64,000 nt of DNA from Paracoccus homiensis (GCF_900111675.1 NZ_FOHO01000001.1:310001-374000); one strand, 5' to 3'. Counted from the stretch's first letter, positions 47,023 through 58,953 are shown. Numbers and translations are program-made. The notes: a model not told the origin generated them from the sequence alone.

Positions 47023-48945
47023 ATGTCCAAAGTTATCGGCATCGACCTCGGCACCACCAACAGCTGCGTCGCCATCATGGATGGCAGCCAGCCGAAGGTC
47101 ATCGAAAACAGCGAAGGCGCGCGCACCACGCCCTCGATCGTCGGCTTCACCGATGGTGAGCGTCTGGTCGGGCAATCGGCAAAGCGTCAGGCTGTCACCA
47201 ACCCCAGCAACACCGTGTTCGCGGTCAAGCGCCTGATCGGCCGTCGCATCGGCGACGAAGCCGTCGAAAAGGACAAGAAGCTGGTTCCCTATGACATCGT
47301 CGATGGCGGCAATGGCGACGCCTGGGTCGGTGTGAAGGGCGAAAGCTATTCCCCCGCGCAAGTCAGCGCGATGATTCTTCAGAAGATGAAGGAAACGGCC
47401 GAATCCTATCTGGGCGAAGAGGTGACGCAGGCCGTCATCACCGTCCCGGCCTATTTCAACGACGCTCAGCGTCAGGCCACCAAGGATGCCGGCAAGATTG
47501 CGGGCCTTGAAGTGCTGCGCATCATCAACGAGCCGACTGCAGCCGCACTGGCCTATGGTCTGGACAAGAAGGAAAGCAAGACGATCGCGGTCTATGACCT
47601 CGGCGGCGGCACCTTCGACATCACCATCCTGGAAATCGACGACGGCCTGTTCGAGGTGAAATCGACCAACGGGGACACGTTCCTTGGCGGCGAAGACTTC
47701 GACATGCGTATCGTCAACTTCCTCGCCGAAGAGTTCAAGAAAGAGCACGGCGTCGATCTGACCAAGGACAAGATGGCCCTTCAGCGCCTGAAAGAGGCGG
47801 CCGAGAAAGCCAAGATCGAACTGTCCAGCAGCAGCCAGACCGAAATCAACCAGCCGTTCATCTCGATGGACAAGGATTCGGGCACGCCGCTGCACATGGT
47901 CATGAAACTGACCCGCGCCAAGCTGGAAAGTCTGGTCAGCGACCTGATCAAGCGCACGATGAAGCCGGTTCAGGAAGCCCTGAAAGACGCCGGTGTCAGC
48001 AAGGGCGAGATCGACGAAGTCGTTCTGGTCGGCGGTATGACCCGCATGCCGAAAGTCATCGCGGAGGTGACCGACTTCTTCGGCAAGGAACCGCATAAGG
48101 GCGTGAACCCGGACGAAGTCGTGGCCCTGGGCGCCGCCATTCAGGCCGGCGTGCTGCAGGGTGACGTCAAGGATGTCGTGCTGCTGGACGTGACCCCGCT
48201 GTCCCTGGGCATCGAAACGCTGGGGGGCGTGTTCACCCGCCTGATCGACCGCAACACCACGATCCCGACCAAGAAGTCGCAGATCTTCTCGACCGCGGAA
48301 GACAACCAGAACGCCGTGACGATCCGGGTCTTCCAGGGCGAACGCGAGATGGCCGCCGACAACAAGATGCTGGGTCAGTTCAACCTCGAGGACATCCCGC
48401 CCGCACCGCGCGGCATGCCGCAGATCGAAGTGACCTTCGACATCGACGCGAACGGCATCGTCTCGGTTTCGGCCAAGGACAAGGGCACCGGCAAGGAACA
48501 GAACATCACCATCCAGGCATCGGGCGGTCTGACCGACGATGACATCGAGCGCATGGTGAAGGACGCCGAACAGAATGCCGAGGCCGACAAGGGCCGCCGC
48601 GAACTGGTCGAAGCCAAGAACCAGGCCGAAAGCCTGATCCACAGCACCCGCAAGTCGCTGGAAGAACATGGCGACAAGGTGGACGAATCGACCGTCGAGG
48701 CGATCGAACTGGCCATCGGCGCGCTGGAAGAATCGCTGAAGTCGGAAGACGCGGGCAAGATCCAGTCGGGCATCCAGAATGTCATGGACGCATCCATGAA
48801 ACTGGGCGAGGCGATCTACAAGTCGCAGCAGTCCGAGCCTGATTCCGCCGATGACGAGGCCGAGGAAGGCCCCCGTTCGGCCGAGCAGGACGATATCGTT
48901 GATGCCGATTTCGAAGATCTCGGCGAAGACAAGAAACGCGGCTGA
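47023..48945 (+). CDS. dnaK: Molecular chaperone DnaK
   Basis: Hsp70 ATPase that binds unfolded peptides. The 640-residue protein starts [20 protein letters not shown] and has [48 protein letters not shown] and the linker [18 protein letters not shown]. The C-terminus is acidic and ends [10 protein letters not shown]. Length is standard. Controlled by the heat-shock promoter at 46882; dnaJ follows after 76 bases with a hairpin in between. Confidence 0.98.
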   Translation: MSKVIGIDLGTTNSCVAIMDGSQPKVIENSEGARTTPSIVGFTDGERLVGQSAKRQAVTNPSNTVFAVKRLIGRRIGDEAVEKDKKLVPYDIVDGGNGDAWVGVKGESYSPAQVSAMILQKMKETAESYLGEEVTQAVITVPAYFNDAQRQATKDAGKIAGLEVLRIINEPTAAALAYGLDKKESKTIAVYDLGGGTFDITILEIDDGLFEVKSTNGDTFLGGEDFDMRIVNFLAEEFKKEHGVDLTKDKMALQRLKEAAEKAKIELSSSSQTEINQPFISMDKDSGTPLHMVMKLTRAKLESLVSDLIKRTMKPVQEALKDAGVSKGEIDEVVLVGGMTRMPKVIAEVTDFFGKEPHKGVNPDEVVALGAAIQAGVLQGDVKDVVLLDVTPLSLGIETLGGVFTRLIDRNTTIPTKKSQIFSTAEDNQNAVTIRVFQGEREMAADNKMLGQFNLEDIPPAPRGMPQIEVTFDIDANGIVSVSAKDKGTGKEQNITIQASGGLTDDDIERMVKDAEQNAEADKGRRELVEAKNQAESLIHSTRKSLEEHGDKVDESTVEAIELAIGALEESLKSEDAGKIQSGIQNVMDASMKLGEAIYKSQQSEPDSADDEAEEGPRSAEQDDIVDADFEDLGEDKKRG

Positions 48946-48964
48946 TCCGGGCCGCACCCTCGGA

Positions 48965-48988
48965 CCGGCCCGCCCCGTTGCGGGCCGG
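48965..48988 (+). terminator. Hairpin in the dnaK-dnaJ gap
   Basis: CCGGCCCGC and GCGGGCCGG form a 9-bp stem around CCCGTT. Placed between the two genes it may lower dnaJ expression relative to dnaK (partial termination) or protect the dnaK 3' end. Confidence 0.5.
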
Positions 48989-49021
48989 ATTTCGTTCGGG
49001 GGTCAGTAAACAGGACAAGAT

Positions 49022-50197
49022 ATGGCGAAGCGCTGCTTTTATGAGGTTCTCGGGGTCAGCCGTGGGGCCTCGTCCGAGGAAATCAAGAAAGCCTACCGTC
49101 GCAAGGCCAAGGAACTGCATCCCGACCGCAACAAGGATAACGCTGCGGCCGAGAGCCAGTTCAAGGAAGTCAACGAAGCCTATGAGCATCTGAAGGACGA
49201 CCAGAAAAAGGCGGCCTATGACCGCTTTGGCCATCAGGCCTTCGAGAATGGCGGCATGGGCGGCGGCTTTGGCGGTCGCAGTGGCGGCCCTCAGGGTGAT
49301 TTCGGCTCGGCCTTTGCGGATGTGTTCGAAGATCTTTTCGGCGACATGATGGGCGGCCGCCGCGCCGGCGGCGGCGGGGGCGGACGGTCGCGTGCACAGC
49401 GCGGTCAGGATCTGCGCTACAACCTGCGCGTCGGTCTGGAAGAGGCCTATCGGGGCGTGCAGAAAACCATCACGGTGGCCAGCTCGGTCGCCTGTGAGGA
49501 ATGCGACGGCACCGGGGCCGAGGGCGCGACCCAGCCTGCGACCTGCCCGACCTGCTCGGGCATGGGCCGCGTCCGGGCGCAGCAGGGTTTCTTTACCGTC
49601 GAACGGACCTGCCCCACCTGTGGCGGCCAGGGCCAGATCGTCAAGAACCCCTGCAAGGCCTGCCACGGCGCTGGCCGGGTCGAAAAGGAACGCACCCTGT
49701 CGGTCAATATCCCGGCAGGCGTCGAAACCGGCACCCGCATCCGCCTTGCCGGCGAGGGCGAGGCCGGAATGCGTGGCGGTCCAGCCGGCGATCTGTACAT
49801 CTTCATCGACGTGGCCGAGCACGAGATCTTCCTGCGCGACGGCAAGACGCTGGCCTGCCAGGTCCCCGTCAGCATGGCCACCGCCGCACTTGGCGGCGAG
49901 GTCGAGGTGCCGACAATCGATGGCGGCCGGTCGCGCGTGAAGGTTCCGGCGGGCAGTCAGTCGGGTCGACAGATGCGCCTGCGCGGCAAGGGGATGCCCC
50001 CGCTGCGCCACGGTGCCGGCGCGAATGGCGAGGCTGGCGACATGCTGATCGAGCTGGTCGTCGAAACCCCGGTCAACCTGACCGCTCGGCAGCGCGAATT
50101 GCTGCGCGAGTTTCAGGAGGTCAAGGCTGACAACAGCCCGCAATCGACCAGTTTCTTTAACAAGGTCAAAGGCTTCTGGGACGACATGACGCGCTGA
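49022..50197 (+). CDS. dnaJ: Co-chaperone DnaJ
   Basis: Hsp40 that stimulates DnaK. The 391-residue protein has the J domain ([20 protein letters not shown], then HPD in [10 protein letters not shown]), a Gly-rich linker (about 76-125), four zinc-finger repeats [32 protein letters not shown], and the C-terminal beta domains. Complete type I DnaJ. Confidence 0.98.
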   Translation: MAKRCFYEVLGVSRGASSEEIKKAYRRKAKELHPDRNKDNAAAESQFKEVNEAYEHLKDDQKKAAYDRFGHQAFENGGMGGGFGGRSGGPQGDFGSAFADVFEDLFGDMMGGRRAGGGGGGRSRAQRGQDLRYNLRVGLEEAYRGVQKTITVASSVACEECDGTGAEGATQPATCPTCSGMGRVRAQQGFFTVERTCPTCGGQGQIVKNPCKACHGAGRVEKERTLSVNIPAGVETGTRIRLAGEGEAGMRGGPAGDLYIFIDVAEHEIFLRDGKTLACQVPVSMATAALGGEVEVPTIDGGRSRVKVPAGSQSGRQMRLRGKGMPPLRHGAGANGEAGDMLIELVVETPVNLTARQRELLREFQEVKADNSPQSTSFFNKVKGFWDDMTR

Positions 50198-50230
50198 CGG
50201 GCGCTGGTCTGTTAACGCTTTGTTCACCGC

Positions 50231-50259
50231 TCGGGGCCATGCTGCTTGCATGGCCCCGA
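50231..50259 (+). terminator. Hairpin terminator after dnaJ
   Basis: TCGGGGCCATGC and GCATGGCCCCGA form a perfect 12-bp stem around TGCTT, beginning 34 bases after the dnaJ stop and followed by ATCGTTCCTTT. It separates dnaKJ from radC and rules out radC start codons upstream of it. Confidence 0.7.
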
Positions 50260-50276
50260 ATCGTTCCTTTGGCGAA

Positions 50277-51035
50277 ATGCCCATGCCCCTGTTCACCCCC
50301 GCCTCGGACGATGTCGGGCCGGTGATCGTTCCGGCGCCTGCCAAGGGCCCGGCAAAGGGCACCCCCTCCTACCTTTCTGATCACCGCGCGCGTCTGCGCG
50401 AACGTTTCATGCAGGGCGGCGCAACGGCGATGCCCGATTACGAATTGCTGGAACTGGTGCTGTTTCGCGCGATCCCGCGACAGGATGTCAAACCTCTGGC
50501 GCGACGACTGATCGAAAGGTTCGGTGATTTCAACCGCGTGCTGTCGGCCAACCCCGCACGCCTGTCCGAGGTCGAAGGCGTCGGCCCCGCCGTCATCACC
50601 GAACTGAAGATCGTCGAGGCCGCCGCCCAACGCCTGTCCCGCGCCAGGATCATCCAGCGTCCGGTCCTGTCAAGCTGGCAGGCGCTTCTGGATTATTGCC
50701 ACACGACCATGGCGCATCGCGAAACCGAACAATTCCGGGTCCTGTATCTGGACCGCAAGAATGTCCTGATCGCGGATGAGGAACAGGCCAGCGGCACCGT
50801 CGATCACGTCCCCGTTTACCCGCGTGAAATCATCAAGCGCGCGCTGGAACTGAACGCCTCGGCGCTGATTCTGGTCCACAACCATCCATCGGGCGACCCC
50901 ACCCCGTCAGATTCGGACATCACCATGACCGCCAGAATCGCCCAGGCAGGGGATACGATGGGCATCGTCATCCACGATCACCTGATCATCGGAAAATCCC
51001 GCGAACTCAGCTTTCGCGCGGAAGGGCTGCTATAG
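50277..51035 (+). CDS. radC: RadC-family JAMM protein
   Basis: DNA-repair-associated protein of uncertain biochemistry. About 252 residues: N-terminal helix-hairpin-helix part (LIERFGDFNRVLSANPARLS, VEGVGPAVITELK) and C-terminal JAMM metalloprotease-like domain with LILVHNHPSGDPTPSDSDI. Start is ATG 50277 or 50283 (MPMPLFTPASDD); longer versions would run through the dnaJ terminator. No clear ribosome-binding site. Confidence 0.9.
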   Translation: MPMPLFTPASDDVGPVIVPAPAKGPAKGTPSYLSDHRARLRERFMQGGATAMPDYELLELVLFRAIPRQDVKPLARRLIERFGDFNRVLSANPARLSEVEGVGPAVITELKIVEAAAQRLSRARIIQRPVLSSWQALLDYCHTTMAHRETEQFRVLYLDRKNVLIADEEQASGTVDHVPVYPREIIKRALELNASALILVHNHPSGDPTPSDSDITMTARIAQAGDTMGIVIHDHLIIGKSRELSFRAEGLL

Positions 51036-51206
51036 GCGCGCCCGCGGAAGATCCGCAGCCTGCGACAAATGCGCCCACCCCCGATCTGCAAAGCGCGACA
51101 AATTTTCAACATGGCTAAGCTTCGGGCATGGGTGCGGGTGGCTTACCTTCTGGACTGACAGGGATTTGATCGCTAGAACCGCCGTCGCGAAGGCTGCGAT
51201 CACACG

Positions 51207-51248
51207 CGGCCCGGATTGTCGTATCGGCCGGTTCGCCGGCCCGGATTG
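51207..51248 (+). promoter_or_regulatory. petA leader: direct repeat and UUCG hairpin
   Basis: CGGCCCGGATTG occurs at 51207-51218 and again at 51237-51248, 30 bases apart. Between and into the second copy, GGCCGG-TTCG-CCGGCC (51226-51241) forms a 6-bp stem with the very stable UUCG loop, ending a few bases before the petA ribosome-binding site. A role in mRNA stability or translation of the bc1 operon is possible. The rest of the 224-base gap must hold the promoter. Confidence 0.45.
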
Positions 51249-51259
51249 GAGAATGACCC

Positions 51260-51820
51260 GTGTCCCACGCAGATGACCACGTAGGCACCCGGAGGGATTT
51301 CCTCTACTATGCCACGGCGGGCGCAGGCACGGTGGCCGCCGGTGCCACCGCCTGGACGCTTGTGAACCAGATGAACCCCTCGGCTGACGTCCAGGCGCTG
51401 TCCTCGATTCAGGTCGATGTCAGCGGCGTCGATGTCGGCACCCAACTGACCGTCAAATGGCTGGGCAAGCCCGTGTTCATCCGTCGTCGGACCGCAGAAG
51501 AGATCGAGGCCGGTCGCGCCGTCGATCTGGGCGATCTGATCGACCAGAACGCCGAAAACCAGAACAAGCCCGGCGAACCCGCCACCGACGAAAACCGCAC
51601 CCTGGACGAGGCCGGCGAATGGCTGGTCCAGATCGGCGTCTGCACCCATCTGGGCTGCGTGCCGATCGGCGATGGTGCCGGCGATTTCGGCGGCTGGTTC
51701 TGCCCCTGCCACGGCTCGCATTACGACACCGCCGGGCGCATCCGCAAAGGGCCTGCTCCGCAGAACCTGCATATTCCGGTCGCTGAATTCGTCAACGACA
51801 CGACCATCAAGCTGGGCTGA
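51260..51820 (+). CDS. petA: Rieske iron-sulfur subunit of cytochrome bc1
   Basis: Ubiquinol-cytochrome c reductase Rieske protein, 186 residues, anchored in the inner membrane with its [2Fe-2S] head in the periplasm. [19 protein letters not shown] is the Tat signal-anchor. CTHLGC and CPCHGS provide the two Cys and two His cluster ligands and the disulfide. The start is GTG at 51260 with GGAGA eight bases before. First gene of petABC. Confidence 0.97.
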   Translation: MSHADDHVGTRRDFLYYATAGAGTVAAGATAWTLVNQMNPSADVQALSSIQVDVSGVDVGTQLTVKWLGKPVFIRRRTAEEIEAGRAVDLGDLIDQNAENQNKPGEPATDENRTLDEAGEWLVQIGVCTHLGCVPIGDGAGDFGGWFCPCHGSHYDTAGRIRKGPAPQNLHIPVAEFVNDTTIKLG

Positions 51821-53155
<1,335 letters not shown>

Positions 53156-53168
53156 GGAGAGCCATCCA

Positions 53169-54347
53169 ATGACCCTGAGAACCAAGACGCTCACGGCTGT
53201 TGCGGCCCTGACCCTGTCTGCGTCGGGCTTTGCCTGGGCGCAGGAGGCCACCAGCCCGGCCCCGACCGAGCAGGCAGCCGAGGCGCAAGCCACGACCGAG
53301 GACACGGCCGCCGACGCGACCGAAGCCCCGGCCGAGGACAGCGCAGCCCCCGAAGCGGCAGAGGAATCTGCCGCTGACGAAGCCCCGCAAGCGGACGAGG
53401 CCGACGCGGCCCCGGACGCCGAAGCTGAAGCTGAAGAACCAGCCGAAGCGACCGAGGACGCCACCGCAGCCGAAGAAACCCCCGCCGCCGAGGCGGAGGC
53501 TGAGGCAGAGGCCCCCGCCGAGGAAGCCGCCGAAGCCCATGCCGACGATCACGGCGATGACGCACATGGCGATGACGCTCACGGCGACGACGCGCATGGC
53601 GAAGAGGGCGATCACGGCGGCGGCCATGGCGCCGTGCATATCGAGGACATCGACTTCAGCTTCGAAGGCCCGTTCGGCAAGTTCGACCAGTTCCAGCTGC
53701 AGCGCGGCCTTCAGGTCTATACCGAGGTCTGCTCGGCCTGCCACGGCATGAAATTCGTGCCGATCCGCACCCTGCATGACGAAGGCGGCCCCGGCCTGCC
53801 CGAGGATCAGGTGCGCGCCTATGCGGCAAGCCTGACCGAAATCACCGATGCGGAAACCGGCGAGGATCGCACCCGTCTGCCGACGGACCATTTCCCGGCC
53901 GTGTCGGGCGATGGCATGGGTCCGGACCTGTCGCTGATGGCCAAGGCGCGCGCGGGCTTTCATGGCCCCTATGGCACCGGTCTCAACCAGCTGATCAACG
54001 GCATCGGCGGCCCGGAATACATCCACGCCATCCTGACCAGCTATACCGGCGAAGAGATGGAGCAGGCTGGCTCGGTGTTCTATGAAAACACGGCCTTCCC
54101 GTCGGGCTATATCGCGATGCCGCCCCCGCTGTCGGATGATCTGGTCACCTATGAGGACGGCACCCCCGCGACCGTCGATCAGATGGCCCGCGACCTGTCG
54201 GCCTTCCTGATGTGGACCGCGGAACCGAAGATGATGGATCGCAAGATGGTCGGTCTGGTCTCGGTCCTGTTCCTGATCGTGCTGGGGTCACTGCTGTATC
54301 TGACCAACAAGCGGATCTGGGCCCCCCACAAGGGCAAGAAAGCCTGA
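53169..54347 (+). CDS. petC: Cytochrome c1 with long acidic N-terminal region
   Basis: Periplasmic haem subunit of complex III, 392 residues. Signal peptide residues 1-24 ([20 protein letters not shown]). Residues 25-155 are low-complexity Ala/Glu/Asp/Pro, ending in repeats of HGDDA (about 128-145). Then the haem site CSACH (188-192), axial Met317 in YIAMPPPL and the C-terminal anchor helix about 360-379. The acidic insertion is a known feature of P. denitrificans c1, thought to help docking of membrane-bound cytochrome c552. Followed by a clean terminator. Confidence 0.97.
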   Translation: MTLRTKTLTAVAALTLSASGFAWAQEATSPAPTEQAAEAQATTEDTAADATEAPAEDSAAPEAAEESAADEAPQADEADAAPDAEAEAEEPAEATEDATAAEETPAAEAEAEAEAPAEEAAEAHADDHGDDAHGDDAHGDDAHGEEGDHGGGHGAVHIEDIDFSFEGPFGKFDQFQLQRGLQVYTEVCSACHGMKFVPIRTLHDEGGPGLPEDQVRAYAASLTEITDAETGEDRTRLPTDHFPAVSGDGMGPDLSLMAKARAGFHGPYGTGLNQLINGIGGPEYIHAILTSYTGEEMEQAGSVFYENTAFPSGYIAMPPPLSDDLVTYEDGTPATVDQMARDLSAFLMWTAEPKMMDRKMVGLVSVLFLIVLGSLLYLTNKRIWAPHKGKKA

Positions 54348-54371
54348 TCCGGGACAAAGACCCAATCCTTG

Positions 54372-54397
54372 AAACGCGCCCCTCGGGGCGCGTTTTT
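54372..54397 (+). terminator. Rho-independent terminator of petABC
   Basis: AAACGCGCCCC and GGGGCGCGTTT form an 11-bp stem closing on TC, running directly into TTTTT. The best classical terminator in the window, 25 bases after petC. Confidence 0.9.
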
Positions 54398-54456
54398 CGT
54401 TGCGGCTGGACAATTGCGCATCGGGGCGTTCACATGCCCGGAAGTAGGAGGCACGA

Positions 54457-55335
54457 ATGGCAATCTGGAATCTGGGCTCGATCAATGCCGATCACGTCTA
54501 TCGGCTGCAGCATCTTCCGCAGCCCGGCGAAACGCTGGCGGCAGACAGCTATGCCGTCGGATTGGGCGGCAAGGGTGGCAATCAGTCCATCGCGGCGGCG
54601 CAGGCGGGGACGACACCCCGCCATCTGGGCGCAGTCGGGTCCGGCGACCGCTGGATCGTCGAGCGGTTGCAGGCCTTGGGGATCGATTGCAGCGCGATCC
54701 AGATGCTGCCCGATGAGGCCACGGGCCACGCGCTGATCCTGCTGGATACCGAGGCCGAAAATTCGATCATCATCCATCCCGGCGCAAATCGCGCCATCGG
54801 GATTCGGGCGATGCTGTCCGCGCTGTCGACCATCGGGGCAGGCGATACGCTGCTGATCCAGAACGAAACCAATGGTCAGGTCGAGGCGGCCCGTGCCGCC
54901 CGTCAGGCCGGGGCGCGGGTGATCTATTCCGCCGCGCCCTTCCAGATCGACGCCGTGCGACAGATCCTGCCGCATGTTTCGGTTCTGGCAATGAACGAGG
55001 GCGAGGCGCGCGAGTTGTTCGAAGCCATTCCCGGGGACCTGCCGGTCGAGGGGCTGCTGATCACGCGCGGCGCGGCGGGGGCGGAATATCGCGACCTGAT
55101 CACGGGACGCAGCCATCACCATCCCGCCTTCAAGGTCCAGCCCGTCGATACGACCGGCGCGGGCGATACCTTTGCAGGCTATTTCGCCGCCTGCACCGAT
55201 CGCGGCGACGATATCGACACCGCGCTACGGCTTGCCTCGGCGGCCGCTGCGTTGCAGGTCACCCGCCAGGGCGCGGGTGAAGCCATTCCCGGCATGCAGG
55301 ACACGCTGGCGTTCCTGGATCGGCAACCTGCCTAG
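54457..55335 (+). CDS. PfkB-family sugar kinase (ribokinase-like)
   Basis: A 292-residue kinase. GLGGKGGNQSIAAAQAGT is the sugar-binding N-terminal signature of ribokinases and DTTGAGDTFAGYFAA the C-terminal catalytic one (base Asp in GAGD). Phosphorylates ribose or a similar sugar/nucleoside. No transporter or regulator is adjacent. Its TAG shares the palindrome CTAG (55332-55335) with the stop of convergent phoB. Confidence 0.87.
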   Translation: MAIWNLGSINADHVYRLQHLPQPGETLAADSYAVGLGGKGGNQSIAAAQAGTTPRHLGAVGSGDRWIVERLQALGIDCSAIQMLPDEATGHALILLDTEAENSIIIHPGANRAIGIRAMLSALSTIGAGDTLLIQNETNGQVEAARAARQAGARVIYSAAPFQIDAVRQILPHVSVLAMNEGEARELFEAIPGDLPVEGLLITRGAAGAEYRDLITGRSHHHPAFKVQPVDTTGAGDTFAGYFAACTDRGDDIDTALRLASAAAALQVTRQGAGEAIPGMQDTLAFLDRQPA

Positions 55336-56024
55336 CCAAGCGCATATCCGGTGCCGCGCACGGTGCGCACCGGATTGTCGCCGCCATTCGACATCAGCGC
55401 CTTGCGCAGACGGCCGACATGCACGTCGATGGTGCGGGTATCGACATAGATGTCGCGGCCCCAGACCCGGTCCAGAAGCTGTTCGCGTGTCCAGACCCGC
55501 CCCGGCTTTTCCATCAGCGTCGACAGCAAACGAAATTCGGTCGGGCCAAGATGCAGCGGTTGCCCCGCGCGAAACACGCGATGCTCGGCCGCATCCAGGA
55601 TGATATCGGCAAAGCTAAGCCGTTCACCCATGGTGGCGGGCCGCGTGCGGCGCAGCTGGGTGCGCAGACGGGCCATCAACTCGACCACGGAATAGGGTTT
55701 GACGACGTAATCGTCAGCCCCGGTTTCCAGCCCGCGCACGCGATCGGTTTCCTCGCTGCGCGCCGACAGCATGATGATCGGGATGCCGCGGCTTGAAGGA
55801 TCGGCCTTGACCTGACGGCAGACCTCGATCCCCGACACCTTGGGCAGCATCCAGTCCAGAACCATCAGGTCGGGTTGTTCTTCCTGAACCAGCAAAAGGG
55901 CATCTTCGCCATTGTCGGCCACCACAACCTCGAAGCCCTCGGCTTCAAGGTTGTAGCGCAGAACTTCGCGCTGAGCGCCTTCGTCCTCGACCACCAGAAC
56001 GCAGGGGGCTTGACGGGTCGCCAT
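55332..56024 (-). CDS. phoB: Phosphate regulon response regulator PhoB
   Basis: OmpR-type response regulator of 230 residues. Receiver domain with VVEDEGAQREVL, phospho-acceptor Asp57 in LMVLDWMLPKVSG and Lys in DDYVVKPYSV; winged-helix part with TRTIDVHVGRLRKAL near the end. It follows phoU by four bases as last gene of pstSCAB-phoU-phoB. No phoR is in the window. It would bind the Pho box at 61580-61619 and so regulate its own operon. Confidence 0.95.
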   Translation of the reverse strand: MATRQAPCVLVVEDEGAQREVLRYNLEAEGFEVVVADNGEDALLLVQEEQPDLMVLDWMLPKVSGIEVCRQVKADPSSRGIPIIMLSARSEETDRVRGLETGADDYVVKPYSVVELMARLRTQLRRTRPATMGERLSFADIILDAAEHRVFRAGQPLHLGPTEFRLLSTLMEKPGRVWTREQLLDRVWGRDIYVDTRTIDVHVGRLRKALMSNGGDNPVRTVRGTGYALG

Positions 56025-56028
56025 GGTC

Positions 56029-56757
56029 TCAGCCCTCGATCCCGGTCACATCGACATTGCCCGGAACGCTGTTGGCCTTGGGGCGGGTGTCATCGGGCAG
56101 ATCGCCGGTGACCAGGTAGATCACCTGCTCGGCGATCGAGGTGGCATGATCGCCCATCCGTTCGGTGTTCTTGGCGATGAAATGCAGATGCATGCAGGCG
56201 GTGATATTGCGCGGGTCTTCCATCATGTGGGTCAGGAATTCACGGAACAGCGCGTTGTACATCTGATCGACTTCCAGATCGCGCTGACGCACATCCTCGG
56301 CCAGTTCGGCGTCGCGGCGGATATAGCTGTCCAGCGCATCCTGCAACATTTTGCTGACCGCCTGGCTCATCCGGCGCAGGGCAAGCCCCGACCCTTCGAT
56401 GGCCGGCATCTGCACCAAGACGTTCGAGCGTTTGGCCATGTTCTTGGCGAAATCGCCCACACGCTCCAGCGAGGCGGCGATCTTCATCACCGCCAGTACC
56501 ATCCGCAGATCGGTGGCGGTCGGCGCGCGCAGGGCGATCAGACGCGCGGCATCCTCGTTGATCTGGGCTTCCAGCGCGTCGATCTGCTTGTCGCGGCGGC
56601 GCACTTCGTCGGCCAGTTCCTCGTCGCGGTTCTCCAGCGCGTTCGAGGCATCGGCGATGGCCGCCTCGACCATGCCGCCCATCTTGACCAGCTGCGCCTG
56701 GATCGTCTCAAGATCGCGGTCAAACGCGGATGAGATATGCTTGTCGCGGTTCATCAT
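56029..56757 (-). CDS. phoU: Phosphate transport regulator PhoU
   Basis: All-helical metal-binding regulator of 242 residues linking the Pst transporter with PhoR signalling. Two repeats with E/D-rich motifs (EVRRRDKQIDALEAQINED and DVRQRDLEVDQMYNALF) are seen. GGAGGAG precedes two adjacent ATG codons; the first is used. Eighteen bases after pstB. Confidence 0.95.
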   Translation of the reverse strand: MMNRDKHISSAFDRDLETIQAQLVKMGGMVEAAIADASNALENRDEELADEVRRRDKQIDALEAQINEDAARLIALRAPTATDLRMVLAVMKIAASLERVGDFAKNMAKRSNVLVQMPAIEGSGLALRRMSQAVSKMLQDALDSYIRRDAELAEDVRQRDLEVDQMYNALFREFLTHMMEDPRNITACMHLHFIAKNTERMGDHATSIAEQVIYLVTGDLPDDTRPKANSVPGNVDVTGIEG

Positions 56758-56775
56758 GTCGTTCTCCTCCGACGA

Positions 56776-57573
56776 TCAGCCGATACGGCCCGAGATATAG
56801 GCCTCGGTCCGGGTGTCCCTGGGCTTGGTGAAGATGTCGTCCGTGTCGCCGTATTCCACCAGATTGCCAAGGTGGAAGAAGGCGGTCTTCTGGCTGACGC
56901 GCGCGGCCTGCTGCATCGAGTGCGTGACGATCACGACCGAAAATTCCTGACGCAGCTGGTCGATCAGTTCCTCGACCTGGCCGGTGGCGATGGGGTCCAG
57001 CGCACTGCAGGGCTCGTCCATCAGCAGCACCTCGGGCGAGGTGGCGACGGCGCGGGCGATGCACAGGCGCTGTTGCTGGCCGCCCGACAGGCCGGTGCCC
57101 GGTTCGTTCAGGCGATCCTTGACCTCGTTCCACAGCGCGGCGCCACGCAGGGACTTCTCGATGATCTCGTCCAGCTCGGCCTTGTTGCGGGCCAGACCGT
57201 GGATGCGCGCGCCATAGGCGACGTTGTCATAGATCGATTTCGGGAAGGGGTTCGGCTTCTGGAACACCATGCCCACGCGGGCGCGCAGCTGCACCGGATC
57301 CACGCGCTTGTCATAGATATCCTCGCCATCCAGCTTGATCTGCCCTTCGATGCGGGCGATCGGGATGGTGTCGTTCATGCGGTTGATGCACCGCAGGAAC
57401 GTGGATTTGCCGCATCCCGACGGACCGATGAAGGCGGTGACCGTCTTGTCCAGAATATCGACATCCACATCCTTGATGGCGTGTTTGTCGCCATAATAGA
57501 CCTGCACCTTGCGTGCCGAAATCTTGATGTCGTCCTGGCCCACGATGCTCTCCACTCGCTTCGTATCGTACAT
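56776..57573 (-). CDS. pstB: Phosphate ABC transporter ATP-binding protein PstB
   Basis: ATPase subunit, 265 residues: Walker [20 protein letters not shown], signature [14 protein letters not shown], Walker [14 protein letters not shown], and the switch His in [28 protein letters not shown] is a typical PstB opening. GGAGG precedes the ATG. Confidence 0.98.
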   Translation of the reverse strand: MYDTKRVESIVGQDDIKISARKVQVYYGDKHAIKDVDVDILDKTVTAFIGPSGCGKSTFLRCINRMNDTIPIARIEGQIKLDGEDIYDKRVDPVQLRARVGMVFQKPNPFPKSIYDNVAYGARIHGLARNKAELDEIIEKSLRGAALWNEVKDRLNEPGTGLSGGQQQRLCIARAVATSPEVLLMDEPCSALDPIATGQVEELIDQLRQEFSVVIVTHSMQQAARVSQKTAFFHLGNLVEYGDTDDIFTKPRDTRTEAYISGRIG

Positions 57574-57594
57574 AATGACCTCCTTCGGGCCGCT

Positions 57595-58953
57595 TTACCA
57601 ACGCCGCTCGAACTTGCGGCGCAGATAGATCGCCAACAGGTTCATGCACAGCAGGAAGACCAACAGGACGATGATCGCCCCGGAAGCGCGTTCCACAAAG
57701 GCGGGATCGCCGCGCGTGGTGAAGTTATAGACCTGCACCGGCAGCGCCGAGGCGGGTTCGAACAGACCGTCGACCGGCCAGCTGGGATAATCGCGCACAA
57801 AGGCGACCATGCCGATCAGCAACAGCGGCGCGGTTTCGCCCAGGGCCTGTGCAAGGCCAAGGATGGTGCCCGTCAGAATACCCGGCATGGCCAGCGGCAG
57901 CACGTGATGGAACACCGACTGCATCTTCGATGCCCCGACCCCAAGCGCCGCATCGCGGATCGAAGGGGGCACCGCCTTCAGCGCCGCGCGGGTCGAGATG
58001 ATGATCGTCGGCAGCGTCATCAGCGTCAGCACAAGCCCCCCGACGATGGGCGCCGAGGCGGGCAGCCCCGCATAGTTGATGAACACGGCCAGGCCCAGGA
58101 TACCAAACACGATCGACGGCACCGCAGCGAGGTTCGAGATATTGACCTCGATCAGATCGGTCAGGCGGTTCTGGGGGGCGAATTCCTCAAGATAGATGCT
58201 GGCGGCGACGCCGATGGGCAGCGCCAGGAACAGCACGATCAGCATCATGTAGGCCGAGCCGATGATGGCGACGCCCAGACCGGCGGCCTCGGGGCGCAGT
58301 TCCGAGGCATCGGGGAAGGTGATGAAATCCCAGTTGAACCGCTTTTCCAGCAGGTCGGCCTCCATCATGCGGTCGGCCAGTTGCAGCTGTTCGGGGCTGA
58401 CATTGCCGTCACGCTCGGCCGAGGTCATGGTGACCCGGTCCTTCAGGTAGCCGTCGATACGGCCATTCGCCAGCGCCCAGAAGCTGATCGTTTCGCCCAG
58501 CAGATCGGGATTGTTCAGCACCCGGTTGCGCAACTGCGCCGGGGCCTCTTTCGACAGCATGTCGCCGATTTCCTTCTCGGGCACACCCTCGGTCGAGACG
58601 CCGGCCGCCTGCAGCGAGGCGGGGAAAGCCTGCTTCATCAGGTTGCCATAGCCGATGGTCGTGATCTTCGACATCTCTGCCGGATCGCGATTGCCCTTGG
58701 GGTCCAGAACTTCGGGATCCAGCGTGACCTCGATCTTGGCATAGGTCTGGAAGAAGGACGAGGCGCCATTGCCCAGAACCGATGTCAGCAGCATCACCAG
58801 CGCGGCGATGGCCAGACAGATCGCCACCGCGCCATAGGTGCGAAAGCGTTTCTCGGCGGCGTTGCGGCGCTTGGTCCGCGCATCCTGCGTCAACAGCGAT
58901 TTCGGCCGGGCCGGTGCGGCAGCGGGGGCGTTATGTGCGGTCGCGTCGGTCAT
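57595..58953 (-). CDS. pstA: Phosphate ABC transporter permease PstA
   Basis: Inner-membrane permease, 452 residues, long for PstA. A first helix (about 36-62) is followed by a roughly 170-residue periplasmic insertion without helices, then the usual five-helix core with the EAA loop RAALKAVPPSIRDAALGVGA. Such long PstA/PstC pairs are usual in alphaproteobacteria. ATGA overlap with pstC. Confidence 0.95.
   Translation of the reverse strand: MTDATAHNAPAAAPARPKSLLTQDARTKRRNAAEKRFRTYGAVAICLAIAALVMLLTSVLGNGASSFFQTYAKIEVTLDPEVLDPKGNRDPAEMSKITTIGYGNLMKQAFPASLQAAGVSTEGVPEKEIGDMLSKEAPAQLRNRVLNNPDLLGETISFWALANGRIDGYLKDRVTMTSAERDGNVSPEQLQLADRMMEADLLEKRFNWDFITFPDASELRPEAAGLGVAIIGSAYMMLIVLFLALPIGVAASIYLEEFAPQNRLTDLIEVNISNLAAVPSIVFGILGLAVFINYAGLPASAPIVGGLVLTLMTLPTIIISTRAALKAVPPSIRDAALGVGASKMQSVFHHVLPLAMPGILTGTILGLAQALGETAPLLLIGMVAFVRDYPSWPVDGLFEPASALPVQVYNFTTRGDPAFVERASGAIIVLLVFLLCMNLLAIYLRRKFERRW

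Noticed and set aside
50220-50276. Longer N-terminus for RadC
   Set aside because: It would be encoded by the 12-bp terminator hairpin after dnaJ, so translation most likely starts after it.
53230-53751. Lys/Arg/Pro-rich frame inside petC
   Set aside because: Frame-shifted reading of the low-complexity acidic region; no start signal and no homology.
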